Source of the DNA: Bifiguratus adelaidae
Lineage: Eukaryota; Mucoromycota; Endogonomycetes; Endogonales
Direction of reading: 5' to 3'
Length of the DNA stretch: 64,000 nt
Assembly: GCA_002261195.1 (NCBI GenBank)
Contig: MVBO01000005.1
Span: 309,736 to 373,735, forward strand
Below the pieces are notes generated by a model, which searched no databases, had not been told where the DNA came from, and was given only the letters and a program-made list of their open reading frames with translations. Each line of letters opens with the position of its first letter. The first letter of the stretch is position 1. Made by a program: the position numbers and the translations under genes. This document shows positions 39,101-53,500 of the stretch, in pieces.

Positions 39101-42100
39101 GCAAAATCTAACACCTCCAGGTGTGCGAATCGCACGTTTGCAATCAGTCAACGTCGGCTTGAAGGCGCGAAGGAACCGTGCATCTGCCTTACTAGAGAGC
39201 AATTCAGGTGGTGGTGTATACGTGGAAACTAGGCGATCATTGAAAGACCAATATCTGCACGGTTGGCTTTATGGGCTCCATCACCTGGAAAGCCAATGCT
39301 ATGCCGACATGATTTTTGAGGTCATCACTCGCATTGTCGATGACAAATCGGAGGACGGAGCTGTTGGATGGTCAGGACGATCGTCAAACCTGGTAAGTGG
39401 GTCAAGGGTTTGATCGGGTGCCATAGTATTCCTAAGCATCAATTTCGCAACTCACATCATGTAGGATGTTCCAATACTGAAATACGATGAGGTCCTCGGC
39501 TGCCTCTTGCAAATACATTCTCAAGGGCTCTTGTTTGATTCTTTTCCGTTCTTGCTGACGCGCTGGATGGACGAAGTCAGCGCTAATATTGAACAGCTAA
39601 CGGCGCGGAAGGTAGTTATCGAACGGAGTTGCCGTGAATATGCTTATGTGGTCTGCTTAGAACTCGCTGACTCAACTGAAGAACCTTCAAAAGCTCTTTG
39701 TCATGGATAATCGTCTTGCAAAAAGAGTGAGTGCAGCATCTCTCGCCTTACTCGATGGAGCCATGGACAGCACTCCAAGCCTTCCATTCTCCGGTTTCAA
39801 AATGTTGCTGGATGCTTTTACCGCTTCTGACGAATTCAGTCGTGGGATTTCATGGCTGGATTTGCTGTGTCAAGCGAAGTCAGTAGCTGTAAAGTCTCGC
39901 CAGCCATCATGCTTACCTTCTCCTTGTAGTGTTGTCATTCCAGCAAATACGCTCGAGCAATTGGCCACACGCCTGTCCAGTGCAATGGTTCCGCTGCAGT
40001 CTTGCGCTAAGTTTCTGCTTATAATATGGCATTTCATCGCTCGTGGCTATTCCACGTCTGCTCTTCGAAGTGCTTTACTAGAGGTTGTACAACACATTGT
40101 TGCGAACAAAGGCGTTGAGAGCGCGCTTGCGGATTCGGCATCCAGTACCGTTGATATGGAAAGGTGAGAGCAGATCTTTCTGGTCGTTCAAAACTGAGGT
40201 TGCGTTCTAGCCTATCATCGTTCGTGTCAAGCGTAGCAGCGATCGTGTGCTTCTGCTTCGGGTGTACAGTCGGTGGCATTCTTGAACTGCAAGTAGGATC
40301 GCCGCCCATTGGTGAGAGGATGACAAATAGGTAGGGCCTGAAAGTGATGAGGGCATAGAGCACCTTGTCTGATCGCAAATCCCCACAGGACATCGTCATT
40401 TGCTGGCCAGAAGGAGCTTTTCAATGTTGAAGCGGACTCTGTGATATTGAAATTCCTCTTCCGTTGTCAGAGCATTGATAATGTGGAGATCAGAACGACA
40501 GTGTTCCTTACCTTCTGGATGTTGACACAGCAAGCTACCGGGATAACCAATCGCTCTGAAGTACGCGCCTACATTGCCCCGGATTGCTTGCCTAGGTAAG
40601 TTGAATACGGCGATTGGAAATCATCTTAACTGATTTCCAACGGTACCAGTCTATGGCAGTCAATGAATCCAGAATTCAGCCGTACAATCGATATTCGGCT
40701 TGATCTAATGATGTTGCTCCTGCGTGCGGATGTGAGCTCGCTTCATAACTCCATTATCGACTTGTTTTATCATCCCGAATGGCAACAGAGGTAAGTGAGT
40801 GCTCCAGAATTGGTATCCCTTATCTGATAAACGCCAGGTTTATCGCACTTGACTATGTCTATACGATATTTACCAATATTGATAACTCGTTTCAGAACAA
40901 GTGGTTGGATAGACTGTCGTATCTCGGTTTAATGTGGGACTTCTTCGTGGCAAGCTTAACCGATTCTGAGGTAAATGTGGACAAAACACGGTAATAATGA
41001 GCTGAAATGATTGTAAATGCAGGAGTATGTCCGGACAAAGGTGGACGCGCTACTCCACGCCATGCAGTCGTCTCACATTTCAGCTGGACTACGATGCTGG
41101 GAAGCATATTTTTTGGTTTGTTCCGCCAAACAACGAGAGGTAACAGCCAAAAACATGCTTCAACTACAGGCAAAGTTCCCTTCTTGGCCTATCCTGGATT
41201 GGAACACATTAATGGACACACTTGAGCTGGAGGAGGACGATGAACGAGAGCGGAAGATAGTGCTGGATGTGGTCGATGAACGACCGGCTGATTCAAGCAC
41301 GCAGATCGGCAGCATGCACACAGGCAGTACCATCAAACGGCAGCATAAGCTCTCAAACCTCAAGGTCTTGCTGCTGACATTGGCGCTTGAAATGATCGCT
41401 GCGAACGTGGAGTTATCCCGATCAAAAAAAGGTCGATTTGGGCGATGTTTTCTTCGTTTGATGGGTTTCTCCGATGCGATCTATGGAGACGATGGTCTTA
41501 TTGGGGAAAGAGAATTACGAATCGGTACGCTTCAATATAATCCCGAAGGCAGTACACAGACAAGTACCTTCTTGGCCGCCGGTCGGTGCTTGAAGAAGAT
41601 CTTCGATGCATTTTATTTCCCCACGACAACTGCTTCTGACGTAGGAACAAAGCAGCATGCTACGTGTCCAGGCGCTACACCATTTTGGTACGCCGTTGTA
41701 TTCAAGTTCTGGGCTGCCGATTTCGACCACGCTGGAACAGGGCATGTGGTCGTGAAAGCCTGGTTGGAAGTGGTACATATTATTGTATACAAGGTAAAGA
41801 GTGAAGCGAATGAGAGCCACTTATGCACGTCTCTCACGCTCTTGTAGCACAACATTGAAGATCGATCACAACATAATATCATCGCTGCAGGACTCCAGCG
41901 GATCAGGGATTTACTGCTTCGGAATATCAGTGAGGAGAACAAAAGACTAATCATCGAAATTTTTACAACACTTTTGGAACGGTCATACGATTTGGCGGCT
42001 CGGTTGCTCGAACAGCAGATCATTGTCGTATCTCGGCTGATGACGTCCCTGAAAGGCCAGACTAATAACAAACTTTTTGTTGCTTGTGCCCATTTTCTGA

Positions 42101-44090
42101 ACGCTGCTCTAATCAAGTTTGCCTCCGCCGGGTTGTTCGTTTTATTGTTCAAGGTGAGTAAATCGCAAGTTTTCGATGATCTGCTAATCTCGCAACCAGA
42201 AATACACATTGGGAGACGACAACCAATATCTGGATCTTTGTCATGTTTTGCAGACAACAACCTTGACGGTTCCCGAATTACCCTCAACTAGCAATGCTCC
42301 AGCGGTTTCTTTGCAAGAGCAACCGATACTCGATGTCATGGACAAGCTGCTGATTCAGCAGATGAGCCGCCTACAGTTCTCCACTGTTCTGCAGAACATG
42401 AATCTTTATATGACCAAAGTCTACTCCCATCCGTACTCATCTAGAGTGTTAACGGGTAAGTTGATGAACACAGGTCAAAAGTCAGCTGACGGAAGTGCAC
42501 AATTCAGAATTTTCTGCATTTATTCCCAAACTCCAGCGACATACGACGGAATGGCCACGCGGTGAATGGGATGTTAATACTATTTTGGATATAGCCGCTT
42601 GCTTCTTGTTTCATCACCCTCAGGAGGAGAAGGTAAGAAGATCTAGCTAATCGCTGGTATATTTCCGTTCGTTTGACACCTTCGAAGATGCTTGTTCCCC
42701 CTACGCGTACATTCCTACGGTATGCAATCGCAACTGGAAATGTGAAGCCACAGACTTTAGCCCGACTTTTGCTGGCGCGTGCTACTCTCCTTACAACAGG
42801 CGATTCTTCCACCGATGAGGCCTTCACGGACATCATTCTTGAGGAGATAAAGATTGCGCTTAGAGGACGCAGCCGGGTCACTCAAGGAACCTTTTTATCA
42901 CTGCTCCAGGTACCGTAATCCTGTTCTATTGTTGGTCCAGAATCATAGACAAATGTTCTTTTAGGTTGTCCTTTGGGATAGAAATCCGACATACCTAGAC
43001 ATTGATGCTGCACTAAAGCATGAGTTAGCCCTCCTCAATCTGCCTCAAGGGAGCGTCCGACCTTCCCTATTCAATGAAACTTTAACGACGCTATTCGGTG
43101 ATCTCATTTGGTTCATGCAGACTCCCTCCATTACCCGAATATACAATGGCCAAGATTTTCAATTACATCTCACAATTGTCCAGGTTGCAACGTCACTCAC
43201 AAGACAGTATAGGGACTTCTTTTATAGCATCATATCAGAGCAACAGGTGCGGTGAAGAGGATCTCCCGGTCAAGCGGCTTACTCACGTGTTCCTTAGCGA
43301 GTGGATCCGCAATCTACACTGCGGCTGTGGACATGGTTCATATCTGGGTTGGCTCTGTTTGAGACCACTCCATTGACTGCGAAGATTTTTGAATATGAAA
43401 GCACGCTCGGCACCTTTGTGTCATCCGTTATCAACGACGTTGTCATCGACGCGGTCCAAACGTCCATCGCAGGCGACCCGTTTACAACCCTACCGATTGC
43501 TTCCGAGAAAACGCTGCAAAATGCATTCACTCTTCTCAGTGCAATTTCTATTGTGTTCGTTTCTGTGAGCGAAATGACCGCTTCGCCTTCCTTAAACATA
43601 TCATCGAAACCTATCCTTCGACAACCTAATCGAAAGTTTGGCCTCACTCTGGTTGATGCTGAGCGGAATATCTGGCAAGCTGTATGGCCTGCGCTACGAA
43701 AGGGGCTACTTTCAGGTGTGGGAGCACCATCCGAGGGTATTGTAAGTCATCCTTTCTCATTCATATTCCGGCATCGCTTTAATATCTGTGAGTAGCTCGC
43801 ACAGCTCTCTCAATGCATCACACGTGGATTACTCCGCCAAGTTCAAATGCTCCGGGCCATTGAGTCAGAGATTGTTCATCATTACGTCTACGAATGGCAA
43901 ACCACACTTCAAGCTGCTGGTGCAACTTCTGAGGTATGCATGGCAGAATGTCTCTCACATCACTCTGAATAATTTGTGCTTCTTACAGCAAGTTGCATCC
44001 GTCTATCCATCATCCGATTCATTTATACCACAGCAAACATGGACCGTAGAGCATATGAGGGATTGGCTTAGAGAGCAATTGAAGTTGTAG
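36196..44090 (+). CDS. Giant C1-domain protein of unknown function
   Basis: About 2,324 residues from 18 exons; the model closes in frame. Introns: 36564-36610, 39393-39464, 39612-39681, 39879-39929, 40164-40210, 40331-40388, 40596-40649, 40791-40837, 40971-41022, 41794-41847, 42154-42199, 42456-42507, 42633-42687, 42910-42964, 43247-43297, 43742-43795, 43934-43988. Two adjacent C1-type zinc fingers lie near residues 495-550 and 580-640 (CVNCLQRIESYGLRCYGC and CMCCKEPLWGVC with HQSCLTDHAKDLHLC). Most of the rest looks like alpha-helical repeats, as in large scaffold proteins. I do not recognise the family; a UNC79/UNC80-like scaffold is only a guess. The stretch 40164-40388 is the weakest part: the exon there is unusually hydrophobic (FVSSVAAIVCFCFG) and an alternative frame reads more like a soluble protein. 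Confidence 0.75.
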
Positions 44091-44516
44091 GAATGGGTGA
44101 ACACGGCGTGCATTGTATCACCTATTCAAGGTTGCATCACCCCATAAATGGCAATCAGCACTATACTCGTTTTCGACCTTCTTGATTCCTACCTTTTGGC
44201 TCTCGGTAAATCAGGAGGTTCTGTCTCCATCCGCTTGGTGAGTACAGTAGATAGGAGCTAATAGCCTGGTTTCCTCGGTTTGGACTTGAAAGCGCTAGTT
44301 CCTCGCACTTGTATCCTCGGTACCTGATGCTGATCGCGTATTTTTTTTTTACCTTAATCGTGCAGTTCAACTGGTTGAGACTTCATCTGTCTCTTAGTGC
44401 GGTGCATCGGTATAAAACCGGCGTATCTAGCTCTTATATACCCTATTAGATGAAGAGGTGCAAGATATTGCACTGGAACCGATTCGCGTTTTGACTGAGA
44501 CGAAACGAAACACATC
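44091..44516. other. Intergenic region upstream of neurofibromin
   Basis: 426 bp between the C1 gene and neurofibromin, both on the plus strand. It holds a poly-T run (44340-44350) and a TATA box. No ORF or RNA gene recognised. Confidence 0.5.
44411..44417 (+). promoter_or_regulatory. TATA box of the neurofibromin gene
   Basis: TATAAAA about 100 bp before the start codon, inside the near-palindrome CCGGTTTTATACCG / CGGTATAAAACCGG. Confidence 0.45.
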
Positions 44517-47500
44517 ATGTCCTCCACTCCGACTTCAAATCATGACAATAGTCCAAAGATTAGTCTCAGTCAAGTTACGACGAACAACTCCATTAGTCTG
44601 CCTGATGACACCCTTTTGATCTCGAATTTAGTAAACCGGATCAGCACACGGGTGAGCTCTTTGTGGCCAGGGACGATCTAACAGTAAATGCTGATAATTT
44701 CATCTCTTAGCTGCCTTGCAATGTCAACAACAGACCGTCAAAGTCATTCCAAGATTCTCGAGACACGCGAGTAACAGCAAATTTATCTTCAGTTTCATTC
44801 GAGAATGACCTAGTAGTGAAGCAAACGGCGGGTGCTCTGGTTGATCTGGCGGAACATCGCATAACACCCATCACACGCTCTCTCCTTAATGTATTGGATG
44901 GAATATCGACGGTATGGTCCTTTCTTTTCTAAGCTGTGGCTTTTATTACAAATTCTGATTTTCGTCACTCAGAACCTCCATGCTGGCCTCGACGACCGAG
45001 ATCTGGATGAATTGCACCAATCGCAATGGTTTATTTTACGACTACTATACGATTGCATGCAACGTCGTTGGCAAAAATACCTCGACCATTCGAGACATTC
45101 ATCAAACACTCCCACCAATGGCTCGGATGAAGGAGCAAATGTGAATGCACGAAGCGAAAAGCCATCACCAGCCGATCGACAAGGCAGTCCGCAATCACCG
45201 ATTCCTACTCGTTCAACAACGTCATCCCGAACGGAAGCCGAAGGATCGATCACTTGGCAGGGTTGCAGAGATCCGCCTCCGTTGGAAAATCAGCTTGCGG
45301 CTCACATGTTTAGCACAGTATCTCGATTCATTTCCTCTGCGTTGTTGAGAGATGACTTGCTCATGAATACCGGCTGCTGGCGACCACTGTCAAAAACGGC
45401 GATGAAGGCGACGACAAATCTATCCACAAAGAATGAGGAAAAGCCGACTTCAAATGGCAAAGATACACTTTCACCTGAGACTAAGAATACACGAGACCAC
45501 ATGCCCTACCTTTGGTCTGTCCAACAGGAGATCCATCTTGCAGCATGTGGGCTCTTGAATATATTGAGCGCGAGCAACTGGCCTGTCTTGTTCCAACATT
45601 TCAAAAGTCGACTGAGCGTTCTTTCAGGGACACCTACAGGCGGTAAATCAGCTTCATCCGATGGGTCAGGGACAGGTGGTTCCACCAGCAATATTGCCAT
45701 CGTCAAGCCCAAATACCCTGGTGGCCCATCTGGGCCTGACTATGATTTGAAAGGCGCCACTGGAAATGACGCGGAGACATCGATTGACCTCGGCATGGAA
45801 GTGAAGTTTTTGGAGGTAGCTGCTCTTGATGGGAAACGCCTTAGTGCTGTGTTGTTCGGTAGGCATTATCTCAGAGTAATTGTAATTGACTGACCCGTAT
45901 CTACAGAGCTCTCAATATCCTTTCTTCATCTCAAGAGGCCGGCCCAGAGTCAGCTTGCTGCAACCCTTCGAAAGACCATTTGGCAGTGGATTGAAACGTA
46001 TCCCAGCGAGTTTGCCAAACTCTCACAATCTGGGAAACGATTGGAGGGAAATCCGGAAGTACTTTTTGATCAATGTACAACGTTAGCCGACACTCCGAAG
46101 CGTCGCGCAATCCTTTGGCCCTTACAAAGTCTTTTGCTTTGCTTGTGTCCTGATATCCTCATGGGCATTGTATTCAGGGACGGCCGTGCAACGCAGAATA
46201 AGAAGGTTAGTGCTCAACGTAACTAAAGTATGCTAACTTAAGAAGGCTTCTTTCCTTGACGCATTGAAACTATCACTGAAAGCATCTCGATCTGCGGACA
46301 TAGCCACGGCTTGTTACGTGGAGATTTGCCGTGCGGCCACTTATGATGCTCCAACGGAGAAATCTGCTTTGCGTCATATCATTCCCGACATATGCGACGA
46401 GTTGAGGGATAGATTATTCGATATCAAGTTGATCGGGGGGAAGCAAGATACCGCATATGCAGAGTTGGTGGATCAGACAATGCTAACGCACTGCTTCACC
46501 AGCCTGTATCGTTTATACCCCGCCAAGACCGGCAAGACATTAATCTCCATGTGTGCAGATCCAAAGGCGCCTATCATATTCAAGGAAGCACTAGTACGGA
46601 GTTGTTTGCAACTGGCCATTGAGGGCGACTTGGGGCTTCCCTGGATTCCGTCCGTGACAGCCTTCTATCAAAGCGCTGCTAGACCCATAAGAGCAATGTT
46701 GGTCAACTGCATGGCCAGGGAGAGGGTCAATGCAGACATAACCTCGTTGCCTTCAAACAGCAGTAGCATGTCAACTGGTGCCGCCCAGTTGGCTTTGAGT
46801 GCGGTTGCTAAGACTACAAAAATGGCGATCGGCGCCGACAAACGCGGTACAAAATTAGATATCGGCACGAGATATGTGGAACTGCAACTCAGCTTACTCA
46901 TGCTTTTTTGCATGGACCCTTCACTTGTCATTATCGGTGAGCAAACTTCAACACATGTCGATGAAGTTGCGCAGTGCATCGCCAATATCACCCAGTGTTT
47001 GAAGTCTTCTTCGCCATCCATACGTCGCCCGGCTGCTGAATGTCTACGAAGACTGCATCAAGACACGTATATCGTCCAGTGGGGGGAACCACACACAATG
47101 ATGGAAACATTCTGGAAGACATCAAGTCAGGTTCTGTTGACAATAGCGCGTCAGATTCTGGATACGAAGAAACGTGACGATACTATCAAGACTTTATTGG
47201 AGCTTTTGCGAAGTCTGCTCGTACAACGGAATCAATTTTTATCATGGCACTTGGTAGTGTATTAGTAACTACAATGAGACATATGCTTATCAAAGGCACC
47301 TTAGGATCAAGTAGAATTAGGCACGAATGTACGCGAGCGACTGGCAGCATCCGTTGCTATGGAAATCGCTTTGCTAGTCGTGCTTTGTTCATCAGATCCC
47401 GAAATCTGTTCCCTGTCGTTGGCTTGCTTCGCACAACTTTGTCGTGAAGCCGAAATCACAGACGAAGTTAACGCGCCGGAGAGTAGTCAGCTGAGCATTA

Positions 47501-50500
47501 TACAGAACATTCACGTTTATCGCGAGCTGGTATCTAGCGGTCCTACGCTTGCAACTGGTCAGAAGGCGTTGCAGAAGCGGATCCGAAAATTGCGAATGAG
47601 TATAAACAAGGAGACTCCTGGCAATTTGGCAGCATGGGAAGAAGTTTGGAAACGCTGGAAAGCCTTGACATTCTCAATGATAAAGTCAGAAGAGGTCAAC
47701 AAGGAGGAAGGCGATCGTCGAAACACTACCCAAGAGCGTCTTCGATCAAGCAACGGGCCGCAACGGTCAAATGCCCAGGTTAGCACTCGTCAATTCATGG
47801 ACGGTGATCTCTTTCTCGACTGGCAGAACTACACTGGCTTCTTGGCATCTTTAGGCGGCAGCTATCTACCTCCAGCACACGGATCCCATTCCGAACATCG
47901 ATCGCGAAACAGTGTTTATGGGGCAACGCCTGATTCACATGCCGAGCCAACTGCAACACCTCATGAGCAAATGGTCGAAAAGTTCGTCCAAGAAATGGCT
48001 GAGATGCTCGTTCACGATGAGCTGCTGCTTCGAGAGGTGACCAAGGACATTCTCGGCTCCGACTTATCACCGAATCTATTTGGCGTCCTATTCCGACATC
48101 TCGAAAGCATTGTCAACACATTCTCACCTAGGGAAGGGGAAGTAGTTTGCTCACCCATGAATACTACGTTCGTAGATCAAATCACATCAGTCCTGAAGCT
48201 CATATTAGATCGGTTGACGGACCAAGATGGCATGCTTATCAACGTGGATATTGGAAGTCTCATCTTTTCGCTTGTACGATATCTCGATCATTTGGGTGTA
48301 ACACCGCCTGCATTGCGTATCAAGATCAAGACTTGCCAGTTATGCGAGAATCTGATGGCAAAGAAGGATATCATCATGATGGGACAGGAGATAAGGCTAA
48401 GAAACCAGCTACTGGAAACGATCACTGAATGGACGAGCGATTTCTCATTGGTGAGTGCTGAAGAATAGGCGGATTCATAAGCTGACACTATTTTCACCTA
48501 TAGCGACCTGAGTCTCAAAACGCATATGTAGCTGGAGACAATTTGAATGAAAAGTACCATCGTGACTTGGACCAGGCGTGCCTCCGCTCATTGATCAGCA
48601 TTCTCGACCATCTGCCTCTACAACCAGCCAAGGACGTCCGCGAAGCTGATGTATTAAGCGCGCGGAGTCAGTTATTTTACAAGTACTTTACTTTCTTTCT
48701 CAAGTTGCTTAGCCGCTGTAAAGTCTATGAGGTAACACATCCTGGCTGCATACTCGGCGCATGTCTTTAATACCTCCCAGGCTATCGAGAGAGGTCCGCA
48801 AGCTAAAAAGCCCAATCAAGATCTTCAGTTGCTTTTGCATAAGGTAATGTCAGCTGCTCGCACTGTCCACCAACTTGAAGCTAAAGCATTCTACAGTCGA
48901 AAGAGAGCGTGAAAGACTTGGGACCACTCAAGGAATACACGATTTTGGCTTTGTCAAACTTGCTTAGTGCTAATATCGATGCTGGATTGAAATACTCGCT
49001 CTCTATGGGTTATCACGAAGATTCAAAGACGCGAACGGCTTTCATGCAAGTCTTGACGAACATACTGAATCAGGGGACGGAATTCGAAAATCTCTCTGAG
49101 AACGCAGTATCTGAACGCCATGATAAATTGATGGATGTAAGTGACAAATGATCTAACTTTCTACAGAATTGCTAAATTGCATATAGCTCATTGTAAATGG
49201 TGACGTGCGCATCGCAATATCACTATGTGACCACTGCTCCCTACATGATCAAGAAAATGTCATCAAACTGGTATTGAGTTGCTTCGAAGCGCGACATCAA
49301 ACGTTACGCTTGCTTAAAGCTTTGATAGAGCGCGAGGTTGCGGACACAGGTAATTCAATTCCTAAGCATTGAAAGAGCCTCACAATATTTGCAGACAACA
49401 AGGCTGAGTTATTCAGACAAACAACCGTTACCACACGAATGCTTTCGATAGTGGCGAAGATGTACGGGACGCCGTATCTTCAAGAGACTCTGCAACCAGT
49501 CATGCTTGCGAGTCTGAACAAAGAACCCAGCGGAAGGGCTTACGAGATGGATCCAACGAAGCTCGACAATAAGGATGATTTGGTCCGCAACACGCAAAAC
49601 GTGCAAAATACCGCTAAATCTTACTTGGAAGCTATTTTTGCGTCTGTGCCACAATTGCCGAGGTAAGTACCACTATCAAAGACTTGTGGAAGAGTTATGC
49701 AGGCTGACACACGTAAAGAACCCTTCGAGAGATTTGCAAGCACATCGCTGACACCGTAGTCAAAAAGTTCCCCGATGCGAGATACACCGCCGTTGAGCTT
49801 TTGTGTTCTTGCGCTTCCTGGGCCCGGCGATTGTTGCACCCGAATCAGCCGAGCTTCTTCAGCACGCTCAAATCAACAAGGAATTTCGCCGGGGACAACT
49901 TCTGATCACAAAGGTCATTGGCAATCTGTTCAACAACGTTTTGTTCGGATCCAAAGAGTCCTTTATGGAGGTTCTCAACGACTTCCTCACGGAGAACATT
50001 TATCTCTTGACACAGTTTCTTCACGAGATCTCTGAAGTACCTCCAGGAACGGAGACTGTTGCGATCGACTTGCTGGTTGAGCCAGATCCTGTTGCTCTGC
50101 ACCGATTCCTGTACGCATGCCAAGACAAAATAGCAAGAGATATCGCCACTGGCCGCTTTTCTTATGGCAACGATCTTGACGACCTGCAAATTCTGAAGCA
50201 ATCGCACGACAAGTTAGCACGATTAATGGCACATCTGGGGAAACCTACGGGGGAAATACGACCGGAGCCAGTGTTGCCTAAATTGTCAGCTGGCAGCACC
50301 ACGCAAGTGTATAATGAGTTTATGCGACGCAATCAGCATCGTTCCGTTGAAAGTATCAAATCGAAGGGCATCGTATACGTGAGGGGCACCAGCAAAGCAG
50401 GTAGACCTGTGTTCTACTTCATCGCCAGGAGGGTGACCCAGGATGTCGACTACGACTTGCTGATATATTACATGCTGATTCTGTTGGACAAACATCAATC

Positions 50501-53500
50501 CAAGTCCGTCGATTTGATCCTTGATTATACTCTTTTCGATGCCTCTCACCAAATGCCGCGACAATGGCTCGGTCTTTTATATCGATTGTTTCCTCGACCT
50601 TTGTCCATCGGAAACTGTATCATCTTCAACCCGAATAGCGAGTTTCGGCGTTATGCGCGAAAATCCTACCGAATAGCAGTGTGGCGTGTTGCTAAGAGAT
50701 GTATTTTCACATCTACGTTGGCCGAACTTCATGATTACATTCCACCGGCTGACACCTTCTTACCAGCATCTACTCAAGCACTCGAAACGGCCCCAAGCTC
50801 AGTCTTTTTCCCAGTGACACGATATTCGCAGCTCAAGACGCATTATCAGGTTACAATTAAAGTCAGCAATGATTATGTACAACTCATAAGTGTACGAAGG
50901 CAAGAGCTGATGATGGGTATGAACGCGATCATAAACGACATTTTCCATGTCTCGCAAATCGATGAGGCATCGCTGTCAACTGCGTCACGCTCTGAGGACG
51001 GAAAGGAGTTCTCGATAAAAATCAACAATGGAGGCTCAATACTCTGCGCAAGCCAAAATGCTGAAGCGGTTATAATGGTATAGTTTTTCGTCAATTTGCA
51101 AGAGGATCGGAGGTGCTGATCTTTTTCAGGCCATCAAGCAGAGTCTTTCACGACGCCAAACTGCAAAACCTACGGATGTTGCCGCGGACGCTATCAGCCC
51201 TGGCGACGTACCTGGCAGATTGCTAAACATGGCTCTGTTGAACCTCGGAAGCGATGATGTGGGATTGCGTTTGGCATCCTATAATCTGCTTTGTGCCCTC
51301 AGTTGTTCGTTTCATTTTGAAGTGGGCAACCAACTGCTCAATGCTAAAGGTAGGAAATTTGGGATGCTCAATTCCCCTGTTAACAACTTCACTCAGATCT
51401 CTGTATCCCTGCAAACAACACATCATTTGTGATTTCGATGAGCGAAAAACTGGCTCAAACAGAAAGCCATCTCACCTTGGAGTTACTCAACGAATGTTTG
51501 TCTGGTTTCGCGAAGTCAAGCACACCTCAGAAACACTTATGTTTGGATTATATGGCTCCATGGTTGGCGAACCTCGGAAGATTTGCACGCGATATATCAG
51601 ACAATGGTAAGGATGCGGCAAGAGCCTTTGATGTAGTGCGACAATTGATCAATTTAACCGTCGAGTACAATGCGGTGAGACGCGAGTCCTTTACGGCTGC
51701 TGTGTATGACTGATTGATGGTTATAGCTATATGGTGTTGTGCAAAGCAAAGTGTGGCACAAGCTTAGCTATGTTGATGATGCCGCGGCCATGCTCCTAGA
51801 GACCTTTGTGGCATATATGGTGGAGAAAGGTGTCGGATCTACGGAGGCAGAGATTGTCGCTGATACAGCTGCCACGTTATCGTCAAATGCGATTAGGGGA
51901 AAATTGATCGCGCAATTGCGAAAGGTATGTGCTCGCCGATTTCGAACGCATTATGGATTATGATACTTTACAGCTTATATTCTTTACGAGAATGAACCCG
52001 ACAAGGACCCTGACCGAGCATGCAGCTTGGCCGGAGATTGCAGCCTTGACACGTTTGAATCTGATGCTTTCCTTTGATTCCTTGAGCAACCGTAACGTCC
52101 ATGTCGCACCCTCGACACTTTTCATTCCTGAACTCGTACACATCATTTCCGTTCTGATGCATACTGGCCCGACGATGATCCGGGCGTCCGTACACGGCCT
52201 TCTGGTTAATCTTGTTCAATCGTTATGTACAGCATCGCCTCTTCCTGAACAGAATGTTCAGAAATTACACACGATTCTTCGCCATCTGTCTGATGAAACA
52301 ACTCGCTTATCATTCGGTCTCACCAGACGAAACACGAACGCCTTTACAATCTCCGCCGAGACCTTGGCCGACCTGGATGACTCCATTTCCTTGTCTACTT
52401 TGGAGTCAACTGTACATACAGTATTGGATATCTTGGAGTATGCATCAGTTTCAGCCGGTAAGGATGAAAGCATAGTTTGGAGCAAGGTCGAGACGCTAAA
52501 ACTATCAACAGATGTAGCAAACAGATGGCGAGCCCGATGGATGAGCCTCGTCGCGAGTACTGCTTTTCAATTTAATCCGGCGATTCAACCTCGCGCTTTT
52601 GTTGTTCTCGGATGCTTGGCACAAGAAGAGGTCGATGATGATATATTATACCAGATCTTGGTTGCTCTTCGAGGTGCCCTGGCCATCTTCAACGAATCAG
52701 ATGCTGGTCTTATCATCAGCATACTCATGTGCCTTCGCAACATCGTTCCAAACGTCCCTGAGGACTCGCGCTACATTCGACAATTGTTTTGGCTGTCCAT
52801 TGCCTTGCTTCAAATGGGGCAATTAGTGATATTCCCTGCGGCTGTTGAATTGTTGCAGGCAGTTTTGAGAGCAATGGACAATGCTGATGCGTTTGCAGAT
52901 GAGAGCCTTGCAACTGTCTTGCTCGAGGCTCGGGAACCTTTGACTTCGGTCTCACGTCGTCTCGACGAAAATTGTGGTGTGAATTTTGAGTCCCACTTCT
53001 CTTTTGCGGTCGCCGCCACGCTTCTGAAGGGCTTGAAGCAATCGAACACTAAAGTTGCAACATCCGCAGCCTTTGAAACCTTCTTGGAAATTGAGTGCAA
53101 GCACCCCTTGGAGCATCAGCTTCGCTTCCATTCAGGTGGAGCTTCAATCTCGGCTCGAACACTCGGCTATCTGGTGTCCATCTTACCATTGGCCCTGAAG
53201 AATGGGACGGCAAAGCAAGTGCTTCGTTTGGCTGGAGTTTATGATGTGGACATTGAAGCCAACGATACTACAAGCTTCGTTGCCATAATGGACAGATTTG
53301 ATATTCCGGATGAGAACACAGCGTTGGTCCTCATTTCATTGATGTTGACGATGCTGAATTCCGCTGATGACGAGCAAGAAAGGCTGTTTTTGTACGGACT
53401 TCTCGCCGAGGCTGCAATGGCCCTTCCGGAGAGTTTCTCCTTAGCGTAAGTTATGCTTCGGTTTTTGAACGCAACTGACATCAAGGTACAGATATGACAC

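Noticed and set aside
41613-42287. 224-residue minus-strand ORF
   Set aside because: Antisense to conserved exons of the giant C1 gene; composition is that of a shadow frame.
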